From Lautropia sp. (GTDB taxonomy: Bacteria; Pseudomonadota; Gammaproteobacteria; Burkholderiales; Burkholderiaceae_E), in assembly GCA_030532425.1 (NCBI GenBank), contig JAUNLD010000006.1, forward strand, positions 21,662 to 69,821: DNA of 48,160 nt. Direction: 5' to 3'. The first letter of the stretch is position 1; each line of letters opens with the position of its first letter. The position numbers and the translations under genes are program-made. Below, one piece after another: positions 9,354-18,579 of the stretch. The notes under the pieces are model-generated. The model was not told the DNA's origin, made no database searches, and saw only the letters and a list, made by a program, of their open reading frames with translations.

Positions 9354-9608
9354 ACCTGGCCCCTTCCTGCCAAAAAAATTTCGGTCCTGGCCCGCGCAGA
9401 CGCACGACACCACCGCCAGACACCACCGCCGGCAGACAAAAAGCCTTGCTGCAACAAGGCGTTGGCAAGCACCGGGCAGCGCCGGGCCGACACGGGGCAC
9501 CTTGCCCGGCCGGCGCCCCCGATTCCAGACAGCTGATGGCCCGGCGCAGATGCTGCCCGCCAGCCGTCCGGCCATGCCTTCGTCCGGTGCAACACGCCCG
9601 CACAACCA

Positions 9609-9625
9609 GGCACCATCATAGTGCA
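9609..9625 (-). promoter_or_regulatory. NtrC enhancer site 1 upstream of glnA
   Basis: Minus-strand TGCACTATGATGGTGCC matches the NtrC consensus TGCACY-N5-GGTGCA at 11 of 12 fixed positions. Its centre is about 289 bases upstream of the predicted start of transcription and 31 bases from the second site, close to three helical turns. Confidence 0.72.
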
Positions 9626-9639
9626 TCGCATCCCTGGCC

Positions 9640-9656
9640 CGCACCACAATGATGCA
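9640..9656 (-). promoter_or_regulatory. NtrC enhancer site 2 upstream of glnA
   Basis: Minus-strand TGCATCATTGTGGTGCG matches TGCACY-N5-GGTGCA at 10 of 12 fixed positions. Together with the neighbouring site it recalls the paired NtrC sites of enteric glnA, about 32 bases apart. It lies within about ten bases of the hemW stop codon. Confidence 0.65.
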
Positions 9657-9664
9657 CGAACGCC

Positions 9665-10918
9665 TCACGCATCACCGTCCGGCAGAAACAGCGCCAGCAG
9701 GTCATTGAGAAAATTGCGGCCCAGCGGCGTCGGTTGCAGGCGGTCGATCCTGTCTTCGAGCAGACCACGCTCGATGGCCCGGCGCAGCTGCGGACGGATG
9801 GCGGCGGACGACAGCCCCGTGCGCGCCTCGAACAGCCCCGCCTCGACCCCTTCACGCAGCCGCAACGCATTGAGCATGAACTCGAAGGGCAGATCGCGGG
9901 CGGCCACCGCCTGGTCGATTTCGCGGGCGTTGCCGGCCATCGCCGTCTCGATGTAGCGGCGCGGGTGGCGGTAGCGGGCCTGGCGGACGATGCGGTCGGG
10001 GAACGAGATCTTGCCGTGCGCACCGGCACCGATGCCCAGATAATCGCCAAAGGTCCAGTAATTGAGGTTGTGCTGCGCACGGTGGCCCGGCCGAGCCCAG
10101 GCCGAGACCTCGTAGTTCTGGTACGGGCCCGACAGCATCTCCACGACCGTATCCTGCATCGCGGCCGCCAGATCGTCGTCCGGCACCGGCGGCGGAAAGC
10201 GCGCAAACAGCGTGTTCGGCTCCAGCGTCAGGTGATAGCACGACAGATGCGGCGGTGCACAGGCCAGTGCCTGGCGCAGATCCTCGCGCAGCTCGGCCAG
10301 CGTCTGCTGCGGCAGCGCATACATCAGGTCCAGATTGAAGGTGTCGAACAGTTCGGCAGCCGCCTCGGCCGCAGCCCGCGCCTGGGCGGCATCGTGCACC
10401 CGCCCCAGGGCCGCCAGTTTCTCATCCGAAAAGCTCTGGATGCCCAGCGACAGCCGGTTGACGCCAGCCGCACGGTAATCGGCAAAACGCGCCCGCTCGA
10501 AGGTGCCGGGATTGGCCTCCATCGTCACCTCGGCATCGGCCAGCAGCGGCAGGCGGGCACGCAGGCTGCTCAACAGCCGCTCGATGGCCTCGGCACTGAA
10601 GAGGCTGGGAGTGCCTCCCCCGATGAAGACCGTGACCACCCGGCGTCCCCAGATCAGGGGCAGGCTGACATCCAGGTCGGCCTCCAGTGCCGCCAGATAG
10701 GCGGCCTCGTCGATACCCTCGGCAGGCAGGTTGTGCGAATTGAAGTCGCAGTACGGGCACTTTTGCAGACACCACGGCATGTGCACGTAGAGCGACAGCG
10801 GCGGCAGGGTGGCCAGCACCGGCTGCTGCGCGGTGTGCAGCCGCACGGGCGCCACGGCCGCCCCGGCATGGCGGGGTGGATGCCAGTGCAGCGGCTGCTC
10901 AGGCGGCGCCGAAGACAT
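9665..10918 (-). CDS. hemW: HemW-type radical SAM protein (haem chaperone)
   Basis: Radical-SAM protein of the HemN/HemW family; the family is thought to deliver haem to apoproteins rather than to act as a coproporphyrinogen dehydrogenase. About 417 residues. The iron-sulfur motif C50-LQK-C54-PY-C57 followed by DFNSH, plus GGGTPSLF, MEANPGTFE, GVNRLSLGIQSF and FNLDLMYALPQQT, are all in family order, and a winged-helix C-terminus (NALRLREGVE) follows. The N-terminus lacks the longer region of true HemN. The ATG overlaps the 3' end of rdgB by about 20 bases, so translation is probably coupled. Older annotations may call it hemN or yggW. Confidence 0.93.
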   Translation of the reverse strand: MSSAPPEQPLHWHPPRHAGAAVAPVRLHTAQQPVLATLPPLSLYVHMPWCLQKCPYCDFNSHNLPAEGIDEAAYLAALEADLDVSLPLIWGRRVVTVFIGGGTPSLFSAEAIERLLSSLRARLPLLADAEVTMEANPGTFERARFADYRAAGVNRLSLGIQSFSDEKLAALGRVHDAAQARAAAEAAAELFDTFNLDLMYALPQQTLAELREDLRQALACAPPHLSCYHLTLEPNTLFARFPPPVPDDDLAAAMQDTVVEMLSGPYQNYEVSAWARPGHRAQHNLNYWTFGDYLGIGAGAHGKISFPDRIVRQARYRHPRRYIETAMAGNAREIDQAVAARDLPFEFMLNALRLREGVEAGLFEARTGLSSAAIRPQLRRAIERGLLEDRIDRLQPTPLGRNFLNDLLALFLPDGDA

Positions 10919-11570
10919 CGTCCAGCAGCGTGAAAAAACGTGCCAGCGCCCGGCTGCGATGGCTGACGGCGTTCTTCTCGGCAGGAGAAAGCTCGGCGGC
11001 CGAGCGATCGAAGCCATCGGGCAGGAAGATCGGGTCGTAGCCAAATCCCCCCTCGCCACGGGGTGCCGGCAGCAGCGTTCCCCACCACATCCCTTCACCG
11101 ATCAGCGGACGCGGGTCGTCGGCCGACGCCACCCAGACGACCACACTGTAGAAATAGGCCCGGACCGGCTGTGCATGGGCTGCCACCGCCTGCAACAGGC
11201 AATCGATGTTGGCAGCATCCAGCGCCTCGCGCCCCCCCGCCTTCAGGAGGGCGATGCGTGCGGGATCATCCAGTACATCCAGCGCATAGCGGGCCGAACG
11301 CACACCGGGGGCACCGCCCAGTACCGGCACGCACAGGCCGGAGTCATCGGCCAGCGTCGGCAGGCCGCTGGCCCGGGCACCATGGCGGGCCTTGGTCAGC
11401 GCATTCTCGACAAAGCCGGGCCAGGGTTCGTCGGCATCGGCAATGCCCAGCTCGGCCTGGCTGGCAAGCTGCACACCCCGTGGTTCGAGCATCGCTTGCA
11501 GTTCGCGCCGTTTGCCGGGGTTGCCAGAGGCCAGCAGCCAGTGCCGGCCGGGGGAGAGATCTGTACTCAT
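10899..11570 (-). CDS. rdgB: RdgB/HAM1-type XTP/dITP pyrophosphatase
   Basis: House-cleaning enzyme that hydrolyses dITP, XTP and similar deaminated purine nucleotides to monophosphates, keeping them out of DNA and RNA. About 223 residues. Motifs: substrate-binding ASGNPGKRREL at the N-terminus, the catalytic LADDSGLCV, GVRSARYA, FGYDPIFLPDG and SHRSRAL near the C-terminus. The start is uncertain: I use the ATG just before the conserved core (MSTDLSPG); another ATG at 11645, inside the end of rph, would add 25 residues. It sits in a tight run with rph and hemW. Confidence 0.93.
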   Translation of the reverse strand: MSTDLSPGRHWLLASGNPGKRRELQAMLEPRGVQLASQAELGIADADEPWPGFVENALTKARHGARASGLPTLADDSGLCVPVLGGAPGVRSARYALDVLDDPARIALLKAGGREALDAANIDCLLQAVAAHAQPVRAYFYSVVVWVASADDPRPLIGEGMWWGTLLPAPRGEGGFGYDPIFLPDGFDRSAAELSPAEKNAVSHRSRALARFFTLLDDVFGAA

Positions 11571-11632
11571 CGCGGAACCGGGCCCTTCGGGCACGGCAGA
11601 CAGGAAGTCGTCGATCCGTGATGATAAAACGC

Positions 11633-12388
11633 TCAGCCCTGCCATGCCTGCTGCTGCAGGCGCACCAGCTGCTGGATGCCGCCAGCAGCCAGATCGAGCA
11701 GCGCGGTGGCCTGTTCGCGGCTGAAGGGCGCGCCCTCGGCCGTACCCTGCACTTCGACCAGCCCACCCGACGCCGTCATGACCACGTTCATGTCGGTTTC
11801 GCAGCGCGAATCCTCACGGTAATCGAGATCGAGCACACAGGCCGGCGGCATGTGCCCGGGCTGGCCGATGATGCCGACCGACACGGCGGCCACCGCCTCA
11901 CGCAGCGGGTCTTCACTCAGCTCGCCGCTTCTCAGCAGGCCGTCGACGGCATCGCGCAGGGCCAGCCAGGCGCCGGTGATGGCAGCGGTACGGGTGCCCC
12001 CATCCGCCTGCAAGACATCGCAATCCAGATGAATGGTGCGCTCGCCCAGCCGGTCCATCCGGGTCACGGCCCGCAGGCTGCGGCCGATCAGCCGCTGGAT
12101 CTCCTGCGTGCGGCCCGACTGCCTGCCCCTGGCCGCCTCACGATCGCCGCGGGTGTGGGTGGCACGGGGCAGCATGCCGTATTCGGCCGTCACCCAGCCA
12201 CGGCCCTTGCCGCGCAGAAAGGGCGGCACCTGCGCCAGCACGCTGGCGGTGCACAGTACCTGGGTATCGCCAAAGCTCACCAGCACCGAGCCTTCGGCAT
12301 GGCGGGTGAACGAACGGATGAAGCGCACGGGCCGCAATGCGTCGGCAGCCCGGCCATCGTGCCTGTGCACGCCTGGTGTTCCGGTCAT
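11633..12388 (-). CDS. rph: Ribonuclease PH
   Basis: Phosphorolytic 3'-to-5' exoribonuclease that trims tRNA 3' ends. About 251 residues, typical length. Family features: N-terminal [22 protein letters not shown], the arginine-rich [31 protein letters not shown] split over the active site, [20 protein letters not shown], and the late [15 protein letters not shown] with the metal-binding Asp residues. The ATG shares one base with the stop of the phosphatase gene upstream (TGATG), so the two are translationally coupled. Confidence 0.96.
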   Translation of the reverse strand: MTGTPGVHRHDGRAADALRPVRFIRSFTRHAEGSVLVSFGDTQVLCTASVLAQVPPFLRGKGRGWVTAEYGMLPRATHTRGDREAARGRQSGRTQEIQRLIGRSLRAVTRMDRLGERTIHLDCDVLQADGGTRTAAITGAWLALRDAVDGLLRSGELSEDPLREAVAAVSVGIIGQPGHMPPACVLDLDYREDSRCETDMNVVMTASGGLVEVQGTAEGAPFSREQATALLDLAAGGIQQLVRLQQQAWQG

Positions 12389-13308
12389 CAGAATCCCTTG
12401 TTGGACCGCTGGATCGCTTCCTGGATCTCGGCGATCGTCTTGTCGATCTCGTCTTCGGTCAGGTCGGACACCTCGGTGTCGATACCGCTGCCGATGGCGA
12501 TGGTGGTGGTGATGGCGCCATCGGGCAGGCCCATCGACGACAGTGACGGCAGGCCGTTGGCCTCGTTGTTGTCGGTATCCCACTTCATGGCCAGCACCGT
12601 GGTGTTGTCGGCACCCACACCATTGTGCGCCAGCGCCGACTGGATCAGGTGCGGCACCGCCACCTCGACCGGCTCGGTACGGAATTCGCGCACCAGCTCC
12701 TCGGGGGTCACGCCACTCCAGAGGCCATCGGAACACAGCATCAGCACGTCGCCGGCGTGCAGCGGACAGGCCGCGTGAATCTCGACCGGCGGCACGAAGG
12801 GTGAGCCCAGGCAATTGAGCACCTTGTTGCGCTCGGGATGCACCTCGCCCTCGGCCTCGCTGATGAGGCCCAGGCTGATGAGGCTCTGCACCTTGGAGTG
12901 GTCGAGCGTACGGAACAGGATATCGTTGCCACGCATCATGTACAGGCGCGAATCGCCCGCGTGCCCCCACCAGGCATGGCCATCCTGCACCACGCAGGCC
13001 ACGATGGTGGTGCGCGGACATTCGTTCATGCCGTGCAGCTCGCGGTAGCGGTGCAGTTCGCGGTGGCTGGCATGAAAGGACTGCTCGATGAAGGCGACCG
13101 GATCACGCAGCCGGGGCAAGGCCTGCTGCTGGAACATCGAGGCCACCGTCTGCATGGCGATCTGCGCCGCGATCTCTCCTCGCAGGTGGCCTCCCATGCC
13201 ATCGGCCAGCACCATCAACAGCGACTCACGTGAAAAGCAGTAGCCCATTCGATCCTGGTTGATCGAACGACCACCGACATCGGTATCCTGAAAGATGGAA
13301 AAGCGCAT
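12388..13308 (-). CDS. PP2C-family protein Ser/Thr phosphatase
   Basis: Metal-dependent phosphatase, probably the partner that reverses the action of the adjacent Ser/Thr kinase. 306 residues, cytoplasmic. PP2C signatures: NQDRMGYCF near the N-terminus, [12 protein letters not shown] (metal ligands), [27 protein letters not shown] and [12 protein letters not shown]. The C-terminal tail of about 60 residues after the catalytic core is acidic and predicted helical, and is not a domain I recognise. It is coupled to rph downstream and follows the kinase by about 60 bases. Substrates are unknown. Confidence 0.92.
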   Translation of the reverse strand: MRFSIFQDTDVGGRSINQDRMGYCFSRESLLMVLADGMGGHLRGEIAAQIAMQTVASMFQQQALPRLRDPVAFIEQSFHASHRELHRYRELHGMNECPRTTIVACVVQDGHAWWGHAGDSRLYMMRGNDILFRTLDHSKVQSLISLGLISEAEGEVHPERNKVLNCLGSPFVPPVEIHAACPLHAGDVLMLCSDGLWSGVTPEELVREFRTEPVEVAVPHLIQSALAHNGVGADNTTVLAMKWDTDNNEANGLPSLSSMGLPDGAITTTIAIGSGIDTEVSDLTEDEIDKTIAEIQEAIQRSNKGF

Positions 13309-13371
13309 GGCTCAGATGGAAGCGAAAGAAAGGCAACCCTGCCGCACACCCACCGGCGTGCAGCCCAAAGC

Positions 13372-14421
13372 TTAGTGGCCGGATTTGCGGACCGTCAACA
13401 GTGTCGGATCAAGCGTGTTCCTTCCCTCCGCAGGCGGCGGGGCTGAATTGCGCCGGCGCCGAAAGGGCGACATCACGTCCTCGATCCAGCGTAGCGGCAG
13501 GAAACTGCGGGTTTCGACCCCGCTCTCCCGGGTAAACGGCTCGCGCAGCGCCCGTTGCAGCGCGAACACGCTTTGCGGACGCTCCAGCGGGTTGAGCTTC
13601 ATGCACCAGTGCACCAGATCGAGCAACTGCTGCGAGTAGGTATCGTTGAGGCCGGCCAGCACCGACTCGACCTTGTCCTGCTTCAGGCGCTGGTCGGCCG
13701 CCTGCGGGGGTGCCCCCACCATGCAGGCATACATGCTGGCTCCCAGGCCATAGATGTCGGTCCAGGGGCCAAGCTGCTGGTTCTTCTTGTACAACTCGGG
13801 CGCGGCAAAACCCGGCGTGTACATCGGAAACAGCTTCGGCGCATCCTGCGTGAGCGTCTGGCGGGCCGCGCCAAAGTCCAGCAGCATCGGCATGCCGCCT
13901 TTCTTCAGATAGATGTTGGCCGGTTTCAGGTCGAGGTGCAGCAGGCGGTTGGCATGCACCTCGCGCAGGCCGTTCATCACCTGGGCAAAGATCTTGCGGA
14001 TGTGGCGCTCGGGCAGCACCCGCTTGCCGGGGCGATTGCGATTGTGGATGACCAGCTCCTGCAGGCTGCGTCCGTTCTCATAGGCCATCACCATGTAGAC
14101 GGTTTCATTGGCCCGGAAGAAATTGACCACCCGCACCACATTGGGATGGATGACGCGCGACAGTGCACGGCCTTCCTCGAAGAAGCACTTGAGGCCGTTG
14201 CGGTAGGTAGGCAGGTTGTTGCCGACGACCTCGGGTACCAGCTGACCGGACACACGCTTGACCAGCGAGCTGGGCAGATACTCCTTGATGGCCACCGGCT
14301 GGCCATCGGGATCATGGGCGAGATAAACCATCGAAAAACCGCCACTGGCGATTTTTCTTACAATCCGGTAGCCCCCTGCCTCGAAGCCCTCCGGCAATGG
14401 TGCGTTCTGCTCATTTGCCAT
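13372..14421 (-). CDS. Hanks-type Ser/Thr protein kinase
   Basis: Soluble eukaryotic-like kinase of about 349 residues. P-loop ASGGFSMVYLA, ATP lysine K46 in VAIKEYL, catalytic loop LLHLDLKPANIYL, metal-binding LLDFGAARQ, and a FAAPELY segment in place of APE. The usual HRD is HLD here, so it is a non-RD kinase and may not need activation-loop phosphorylation. A basic C-terminal tail (SPFRRRRNS) follows the kinase core; no transmembrane helix is present. The start is placed at MANEQN, which leaves 22 bases to the divergent yicC start; an upstream ATG would overlap it. The kinase–PP2C–rph–rdgB order suggests one transcription unit. Confidence 0.9.
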   Translation of the reverse strand: MANEQNAPLPEGFEAGGYRIVRKIASGGFSMVYLAHDPDGQPVAIKEYLPSSLVKRVSGQLVPEVVGNNLPTYRNGLKCFFEEGRALSRVIHPNVVRVVNFFRANETVYMVMAYENGRSLQELVIHNRNRPGKRVLPERHIRKIFAQVMNGLREVHANRLLHLDLKPANIYLKKGGMPMLLDFGAARQTLTQDAPKLFPMYTPGFAAPELYKKNQQLGPWTDIYGLGASMYACMVGAPPQAADQRLKQDKVESVLAGLNDTYSQQLLDLVHWCMKLNPLERPQSVFALQRALREPFTRESGVETRSFLPLRWIEDVMSPFRRRRNSAPPPAEGRNTLDPTLLTVRKSGH

Positions 14422-14443
14422 GCTGCTATTGTAAAAGCGATAC

Positions 14444-15451
14444 ATGAAAGACGTCGAAATCCAGCCCTACGGCACGCCGGACGGACAGACAACGCCCCTG
14501 AACGACCCGCCACCCGCCGCCCCCGTTCCGGCCGTGTGCAGCATGACCGGCTATGCCCATGTCAGCGAAGACACCCCGATCGGCCGCATCGGCATCGAGA
14601 TCCGGGCCGTCAACAGCCGCTTCACCGACCTGCATTTCCGGCTGGCCGACGAGTTCCGTCCGCTGGAGCCGGCACTGCGGGCCGCCATCAACCGTGTGGT
14701 GCGCCGCGGCAAGGTTGAATGCCGGATGACGTTGCAGAAAGCCCGTGGCGACAGCGGGATGACGGTCGACGCCGAACGGCTGGCCGCACTGGTCGGCCTG
14801 GCCCGCCAGGTGCAGGCGCTGGCCCCCGGGGCCGCGCCCCCCACGGTGGCCGACTACCTGCGCTGGCTGCACAACCCGGACCACGCGCCCGGCGGCCACA
14901 CCGAGCACGCCGGCAGCCCGCCTGCCGACATCAGCGAACTCTGGGCTCTGGCAGAGCCCATGGTGGCGCAATGCCTGGAGGCCTTTCAGGCCAGCCGGCG
15001 GGCCGAAGGGGCCCGGCTGGCCACGGTGCTTCGCACGCTGGCCGCCGAGATGCAGGCGCTGGGCCAGAAACTGCGTGCCTGCCTGCCCGAGCTGACGGCC
15101 GCGGCCGAAAGCCGGCTGCTGAGTCGGCTCTCGGCCGCGCTCCAGGATCTGCCCACACCGATTCCTGCCGACGAGACGCTGGCCCGCGTGCGCCAGGAAG
15201 TGAGCCTGCTGAGCCTGCGCGACGACATCACCGAAGAGCTGGACCGCCTCGACACCCACCTTCAGGCCATCGGCGACACGCTGGCGGCCGGCGGCCCGGT
15301 GGGCAAGCGCCTGGATTTTCTCAGCCAGGAGCTGAACCGCGAGGCCAACACCATCGCTTCCAAGAGCGTGGCGCTGGCCACCACCGACACGGCCCTGGCG
15401 CTCAAGCTGCTGATCGAGCAGCAACGCGAACAGGTGCAGAATCTGGAGTGA
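14444..15451 (+). CDS. yicC: YicC-family endoribonuclease
   Basis: Member of the YicC/YloC family, reported to act as an endoribonuclease on RNAs such as RyhB. The core begins at SMTGYAHV, and the C-terminal DUF1732 region has EELDRLDTHL, GKRLDFLSQELNREANTI and SKS. At 335 residues it is longer than E. coli YicC (287); the extra is a Pro/Thr-rich leader of about 33 residues before SMTGYA, if the upstream ATG is used, plus a loop near AGSPPADISELW. Divergent from the kinase, sharing a very short promoter region. In many Burkholderiales gmk follows yicC; here it does not. Confidence 0.9.
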   Translation: MKDVEIQPYGTPDGQTTPLNDPPPAAPVPAVCSMTGYAHVSEDTPIGRIGIEIRAVNSRFTDLHFRLADEFRPLEPALRAAINRVVRRGKVECRMTLQKARGDSGMTVDAERLAALVGLARQVQALAPGAAPPTVADYLRWLHNPDHAPGGHTEHAGSPPADISELWALAEPMVAQCLEAFQASRRAEGARLATVLRTLAAEMQALGQKLRACLPELTAAAESRLLSRLSAALQDLPTPIPADETLARVRQEVSLLSLRDDITEELDRLDTHLQAIGDTLAAGGPVGKRLDFLSQELNREANTIASKSVALATTDTALALKLLIEQQREQVQNLE

Positions 15452-15585
15452 GGCCCGGGCCACACGCCCTGGCAGGACGGGTTTCACCCAGCCCTCGTGC
15501 CCGGCGCATGAGAGCCGCCCCGAGGTGCTGACACGGCCCTCAGGACAGGCCGACCGCCCCGATCCCGCATCAGCCTGCCTTCAGC

Positions 15586-16392
15586 TTAAGGTGTCGTGCC
15601 CGTCTCCCAGCCCCACCTGGCAAAGATCTCCCGCCCCTTGTCCGACTTCAGGTAGTCGACGAAGGCCTGCGCTTCGGGCACGGCCTTGCCCTTGACGGTC
15701 AGCACCACGCTCGTGGGGCGGTAGATGCGATAGCGCTCCTCCACCGGCACCTGATCGGCCAGATCAGGGTTGGACACCTGCCAGATGTTCCAGATCAGCC
15801 AGGCGTCGATATCGGGCTGCTGGCGCCATTGCTCACGGGCCAGCGCACTGTTGCCCGCCTCGGGAAAGACCACGTTGCGGCGGAAGGCCTGCACTTTGGT
15901 GATATCTCCGGTTCGAGCCGCAACATCCTCCCACAGCCCCACCTGACCCGCCCCGGCCACGACCAGCACCTTCATGCCGGGCTTGAGCAGATCCCCGAAA
16001 CCGCTGATTTTCTTCGGATTGCCCGGCCGCACCAGGATCGAGACGGGGCGCAGATACAGGGGCTCAGCCTCGCGGATGTCGAAGAGCCCCCTCACCTCGC
16101 GGTCGAAGCCCGTCATCATGTGCTCGGCGCCGCTGTAGATCATGTCGGCATCCTCGCGTGCCTGCGGCAGCCACTTCGGAGGCGGGCCCGCCACCACCTC
16201 CACCGCCACCTGGTGCTCGTCGGAGAAGGCCTTTGCGGCCGCCTTCATCGCCGGCGCCGGCCCACCCGGGCCATAGACCTTCAGCGTGGCGCCCCCCTCG
16301 GCAGCCACCACCGTGGCGGCCCCAAGGCCGATGGCTGCTGCCAGTGAAACGCGCCCTGCCAGCGCGCCCGCGGTTCGGATGAATGCTTTCAT
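15586..16392 (-). CDS. acfC: AcfC-like periplasmic substrate-binding protein
   Basis: Periplasmic binding protein of the AcfC (accessory colonization factor) family, related to molybdate/sulfate-binding proteins. 268 residues. A signal peptide (about 1–31, ending VVAAE) is followed by LKVYGPGGPAPAMK, ADMIYSGAEHMMT, YLRPVSILVRPGNPKKI, LVVAGAGQVGLWED, IDAWLIWNIWQVSNP and YRIYRPTSVVLT, all typical of the family. No ABC permease or ATPase is adjacent, so it may serve a distant transporter or another role. The ligand is unknown. It ends convergent with yicC. Confidence 0.82.
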   Translation of the reverse strand: MKAFIRTAGALAGRVSLAAAIGLGAATVVAAEGGATLKVYGPGGPAPAMKAAAKAFSDEHQVAVEVVAGPPPKWLPQAREDADMIYSGAEHMMTGFDREVRGLFDIREAEPLYLRPVSILVRPGNPKKISGFGDLLKPGMKVLVVAGAGQVGLWEDVAARTGDITKVQAFRRNVVFPEAGNSALAREQWRQQPDIDAWLIWNIWQVSNPDLADQVPVEERYRIYRPTSVVLTVKGKAVPEAQAFVDYLKSDKGREIFARWGWETGTTP

Positions 16393-16829
16393 GCGTGTGT
16401 CTCCTGATCAGGTCGGCCGGGAATCGGGCCAGTCCCCATTGTGCATCAGGTGGCACCCTGCCGAACCTCCGGGTGCGGCATTCGTCGTGTTGCCCCTCAG
16501 GTAGGCCACGTCACTGACGAAAGCCGCGCCTGACGACCGCGGATACGCTGAACGACCGCACCGAGCCGACTCGCCCTTCACCAGGAGGCGGATATCCACG
16601 TGAACGGGAACACAGGCTGTGGCGGGCGTGGCGGGGCCCGCCCCGCCGGCGGCGGGCCGGCGCCAGGGCGGCCCCGGGCGGCGGGCCCCCCGGCGCGCCC
16701 GACCCCGGGCGGGGTATCCCCCCGTCACGGGTACCACCGGGGGGGGGGGGCGGGCCTGCGCGGCCCGGGCGGGCGACGCCACGTCGACAGGCTGCCCCGG
16801 TCAGGAGCATCCAGCGGCGCTTCAGCGCA
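16393..16829. repeat. Extreme-GC intergenic block with a G12 homopolymer
   Basis: Between adhP and acfC, both on the minus strand. From about 16615 to 16790 nearly every base is G or C, with many short palindromes (GGGCCC, CCGGCGCC) and a run of 12 G at 16739–16750. The open frames across it are Pro/Gly/Arg/Ala low-complexity and match nothing I know. The flanking 16400–16600 is less extreme and probably includes the acfC promoter. The tract could be a slippage-prone or G-quadruplex-forming spacer, or an assembly error. Confidence 0.6.
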
Positions 16830-17861
16830 TCACGACGCATTCATGTCCAGCACGATCCGGCCTTCGATCTGGCCCTTGTGCATGCGCTGGAAGATGTCGT
16901 TGATGTTGTCCAGCTTCTCGGCCTTGACGGTGGCCTTGACCTTGCCGGCCGCCGCGTATTCCAGCGACTCCTGCAGATCCAGCCGGGTGCCGACGATCGA
17001 GCCGCGCACCGTGATGCCGTTCAGCACCATCGAGAAGATCGGCAGCGGGAAGTCGCCCGGCGGCAGGCCGTTCAGCGCGATCGTGCCGCCCCGCCGGACC
17101 ATGCCGAGCGCCTGCTCGAAAGCCTTGCGCGAGACGGCCGTCACCAGCACGCCATGCGCCCCGCCGATCTCCTTCTGCAGGTAGGCGGCCGGATCGGCAT
17201 TGGCGGCGTTCACGGTCACCGTGGCGCCCAGGCGCCTGGCCAGGGCCAGCTTGTCGTCGGCGATGTCGACCGCCGCCACGTTGAAGCCCATCGCCTTCGC
17301 ATACTGCACCGCCATGTGCCCCAGACCGCCGATCCCGGAAATGACGACCCAATCCCCGGGTTTGGCCTCGGTCATCTTCAGGCCCTTGTAGACCGTGACG
17401 CCGGCGCAAAGGACGGGCGCCACCTCGACGAAATCGACCCCGTCGGGCAGATGGCCGACATAGTTCGGATCGGCCAGCGCATAGTCGGCAAAGCCGCCAT
17501 TGACCGAATAGCCGGTGTTCTGCTGGCTCTCGCAAAGCGTTTCCCAACCGCCCAGGCAATGCGTGCAATAGCCGCAGGCCGAATGCAGCCACGGAATGCC
17601 GACCCGGTCGCCTTCCTTGACGTGCTTCACGTTCCTGCCGACGGCCGCCACGAAACCGACCCCCTCATGACCCGGAATGAAGGGGGGATTGGGCTTGACC
17701 GGCCAGTCACCATCGGCCGCATGCAGGTCGGTATGGCAGACCCCCGAAGCCTCGATCTTCACCAGGATCTGGTTGTCGGAAGGCTCCGGTACCGGCACCT
17801 CCTCGATCACCAGCGGTTTGCCGAACTCGCGGACGACAGCGGCTTTCATCATCTTGCTCAT
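16830..17861 (-). CDS. adhP: Zinc-dependent alcohol dehydrogenase AdhP
   Basis: NAD-dependent medium-chain alcohol dehydrogenase oxidising ethanol and other primary alcohols to aldehydes. About 343 residues. Catalytic zinc ligands C42 (GVCHTD) and H65/E66 (GHEGVG), four structural-zinc cysteines in [15 protein letters not shown], the third catalytic cysteine in [14 protein letters not shown], and the NAD-binding [17 protein letters not shown]. The ATG has AGGAGG eight bases upstream. It stands alone with a 0.78 kb upstream spacer, so it probably has its own promoter. Confidence 0.95.
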   Translation of the reverse strand: MSKMMKAAVVREFGKPLVIEEVPVPEPSDNQILVKIEASGVCHTDLHAADGDWPVKPNPPFIPGHEGVGFVAAVGRNVKHVKEGDRVGIPWLHSACGYCTHCLGGWETLCESQQNTGYSVNGGFADYALADPNYVGHLPDGVDFVEVAPVLCAGVTVYKGLKMTEAKPGDWVVISGIGGLGHMAVQYAKAMGFNVAAVDIADDKLALARRLGATVTVNAANADPAAYLQKEIGGAHGVLVTAVSRKAFEQALGMVRRGGTIALNGLPPGDFPLPIFSMVLNGITVRGSIVGTRLDLQESLEYAAAGKVKATVKAEKLDNINDIFQRMHKGQIEGRIVLDMNAS

Positions 17862-18054
17862 GGGATTTTCCTCCTGGTCTGATGCAGGCACGGGCGACGT
17901 GAGACTGACACCTCCACATCGGGGATACGCCGGACATGTCCCGTGGATGCGGGCGCCGCGACACGGTGTTCAAGGCATCGCCCTGGCCGCGCCAACCGGG
18001 ACTGGCCCACAGACACGGACAGGGTCAGGCCAGACCCCGGAATGAAAGCCCATG

Positions 18055-18071
18055 CCGCATATTTCACGCCA
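18055..18071 (-). promoter_or_regulatory. Weak sigma-54-like element upstream of adhP
   Basis: Minus-strand TGGCGTGAAATATGCGG keeps the GG-N10-GC spacing of sigma-54 promoters, but departs from consensus at AC (GT here) and at the -12 element (ATGCG). It lies about 195 bases upstream of adhP. Some bacterial alcohol dehydrogenase genes are sigma-54 dependent, but this match could be chance. Confidence 0.22.
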
Positions 18072-18252
18072 TACACGGCAAAATCATTGTGCGCCCACAG
18101 GCCCCTGCACGCAAACACTGGGCTTTTCCCCTAGGGATATTCTGAACGGCTCCACACGGAGGCCACATCCGCAACACCGGATCTGTTCAGCTTATCCGCG
18201 GAAAATCCGGCATTGTTCTTCAAACAAAAACCGTCACCGCCGGCAGATCAGC

Positions 18253-18270
18253 CCTTTCATGCGTGAAAGG
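18253..18270. repeat. Perfect short hairpin CCTTTCA-TGCG-TGAAAGG
   Basis: Seven-base perfect inverted arms with a four-base centre, in the adhP/arsR gene-free region. It could be a dimeric operator or a small RNA stem; no U-tract follows on either strand. Confidence 0.45.
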
Positions 18271-18385
18271 CCGGGCCATCCCCGCTTCTCCAGCACCTGA
18301 GAAAGCACGTCTTCCGGTTTTCTTCAGCCAAAACCCGAGCGTCCACAGGGATTTGCAAACAGGCAAGACCATGAGCAGGCGCGAT

Positions 18386-18417
18386 TATCGATACTTGATA
18401 ACATCAATATCGATACT
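18386..18417. repeat. Direct repeat TATCGATACT, 22-base period
   Basis: TATCGATACT occurs at 18386–18395 and again at 18408–18417, a period of two helical turns, and the core ATCGATAC recurs at 18479–18486. Each core contains the palindrome ATCGAT. Same-face placement suggests cooperative protein binding, upstream of the zinc-sensor gene by 160–260 bases. Confidence 0.5.
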
Positions 18418-18579
18418 GAATAACAATAGTGAATGACGACACTGAATGAGATCGGCATGGGTATCAGACAGGCCCACCATCGATACGGGAAACGGCGGCC
18501 ATCAAGGCTGGCCCGGCCTGATATCCGGTGACATCGATCCTGGCATGCGCTGGACACGGATGACTTTTACAAAAAGCGA

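Noticed and set aside
16511..16840. Small frames across the extreme-GC spacer
   Set aside because: They consist of Pro/Gly/Arg/Ala runs and overlap the end of adhP. Their composition follows the base composition, with no ribosome site or family match.
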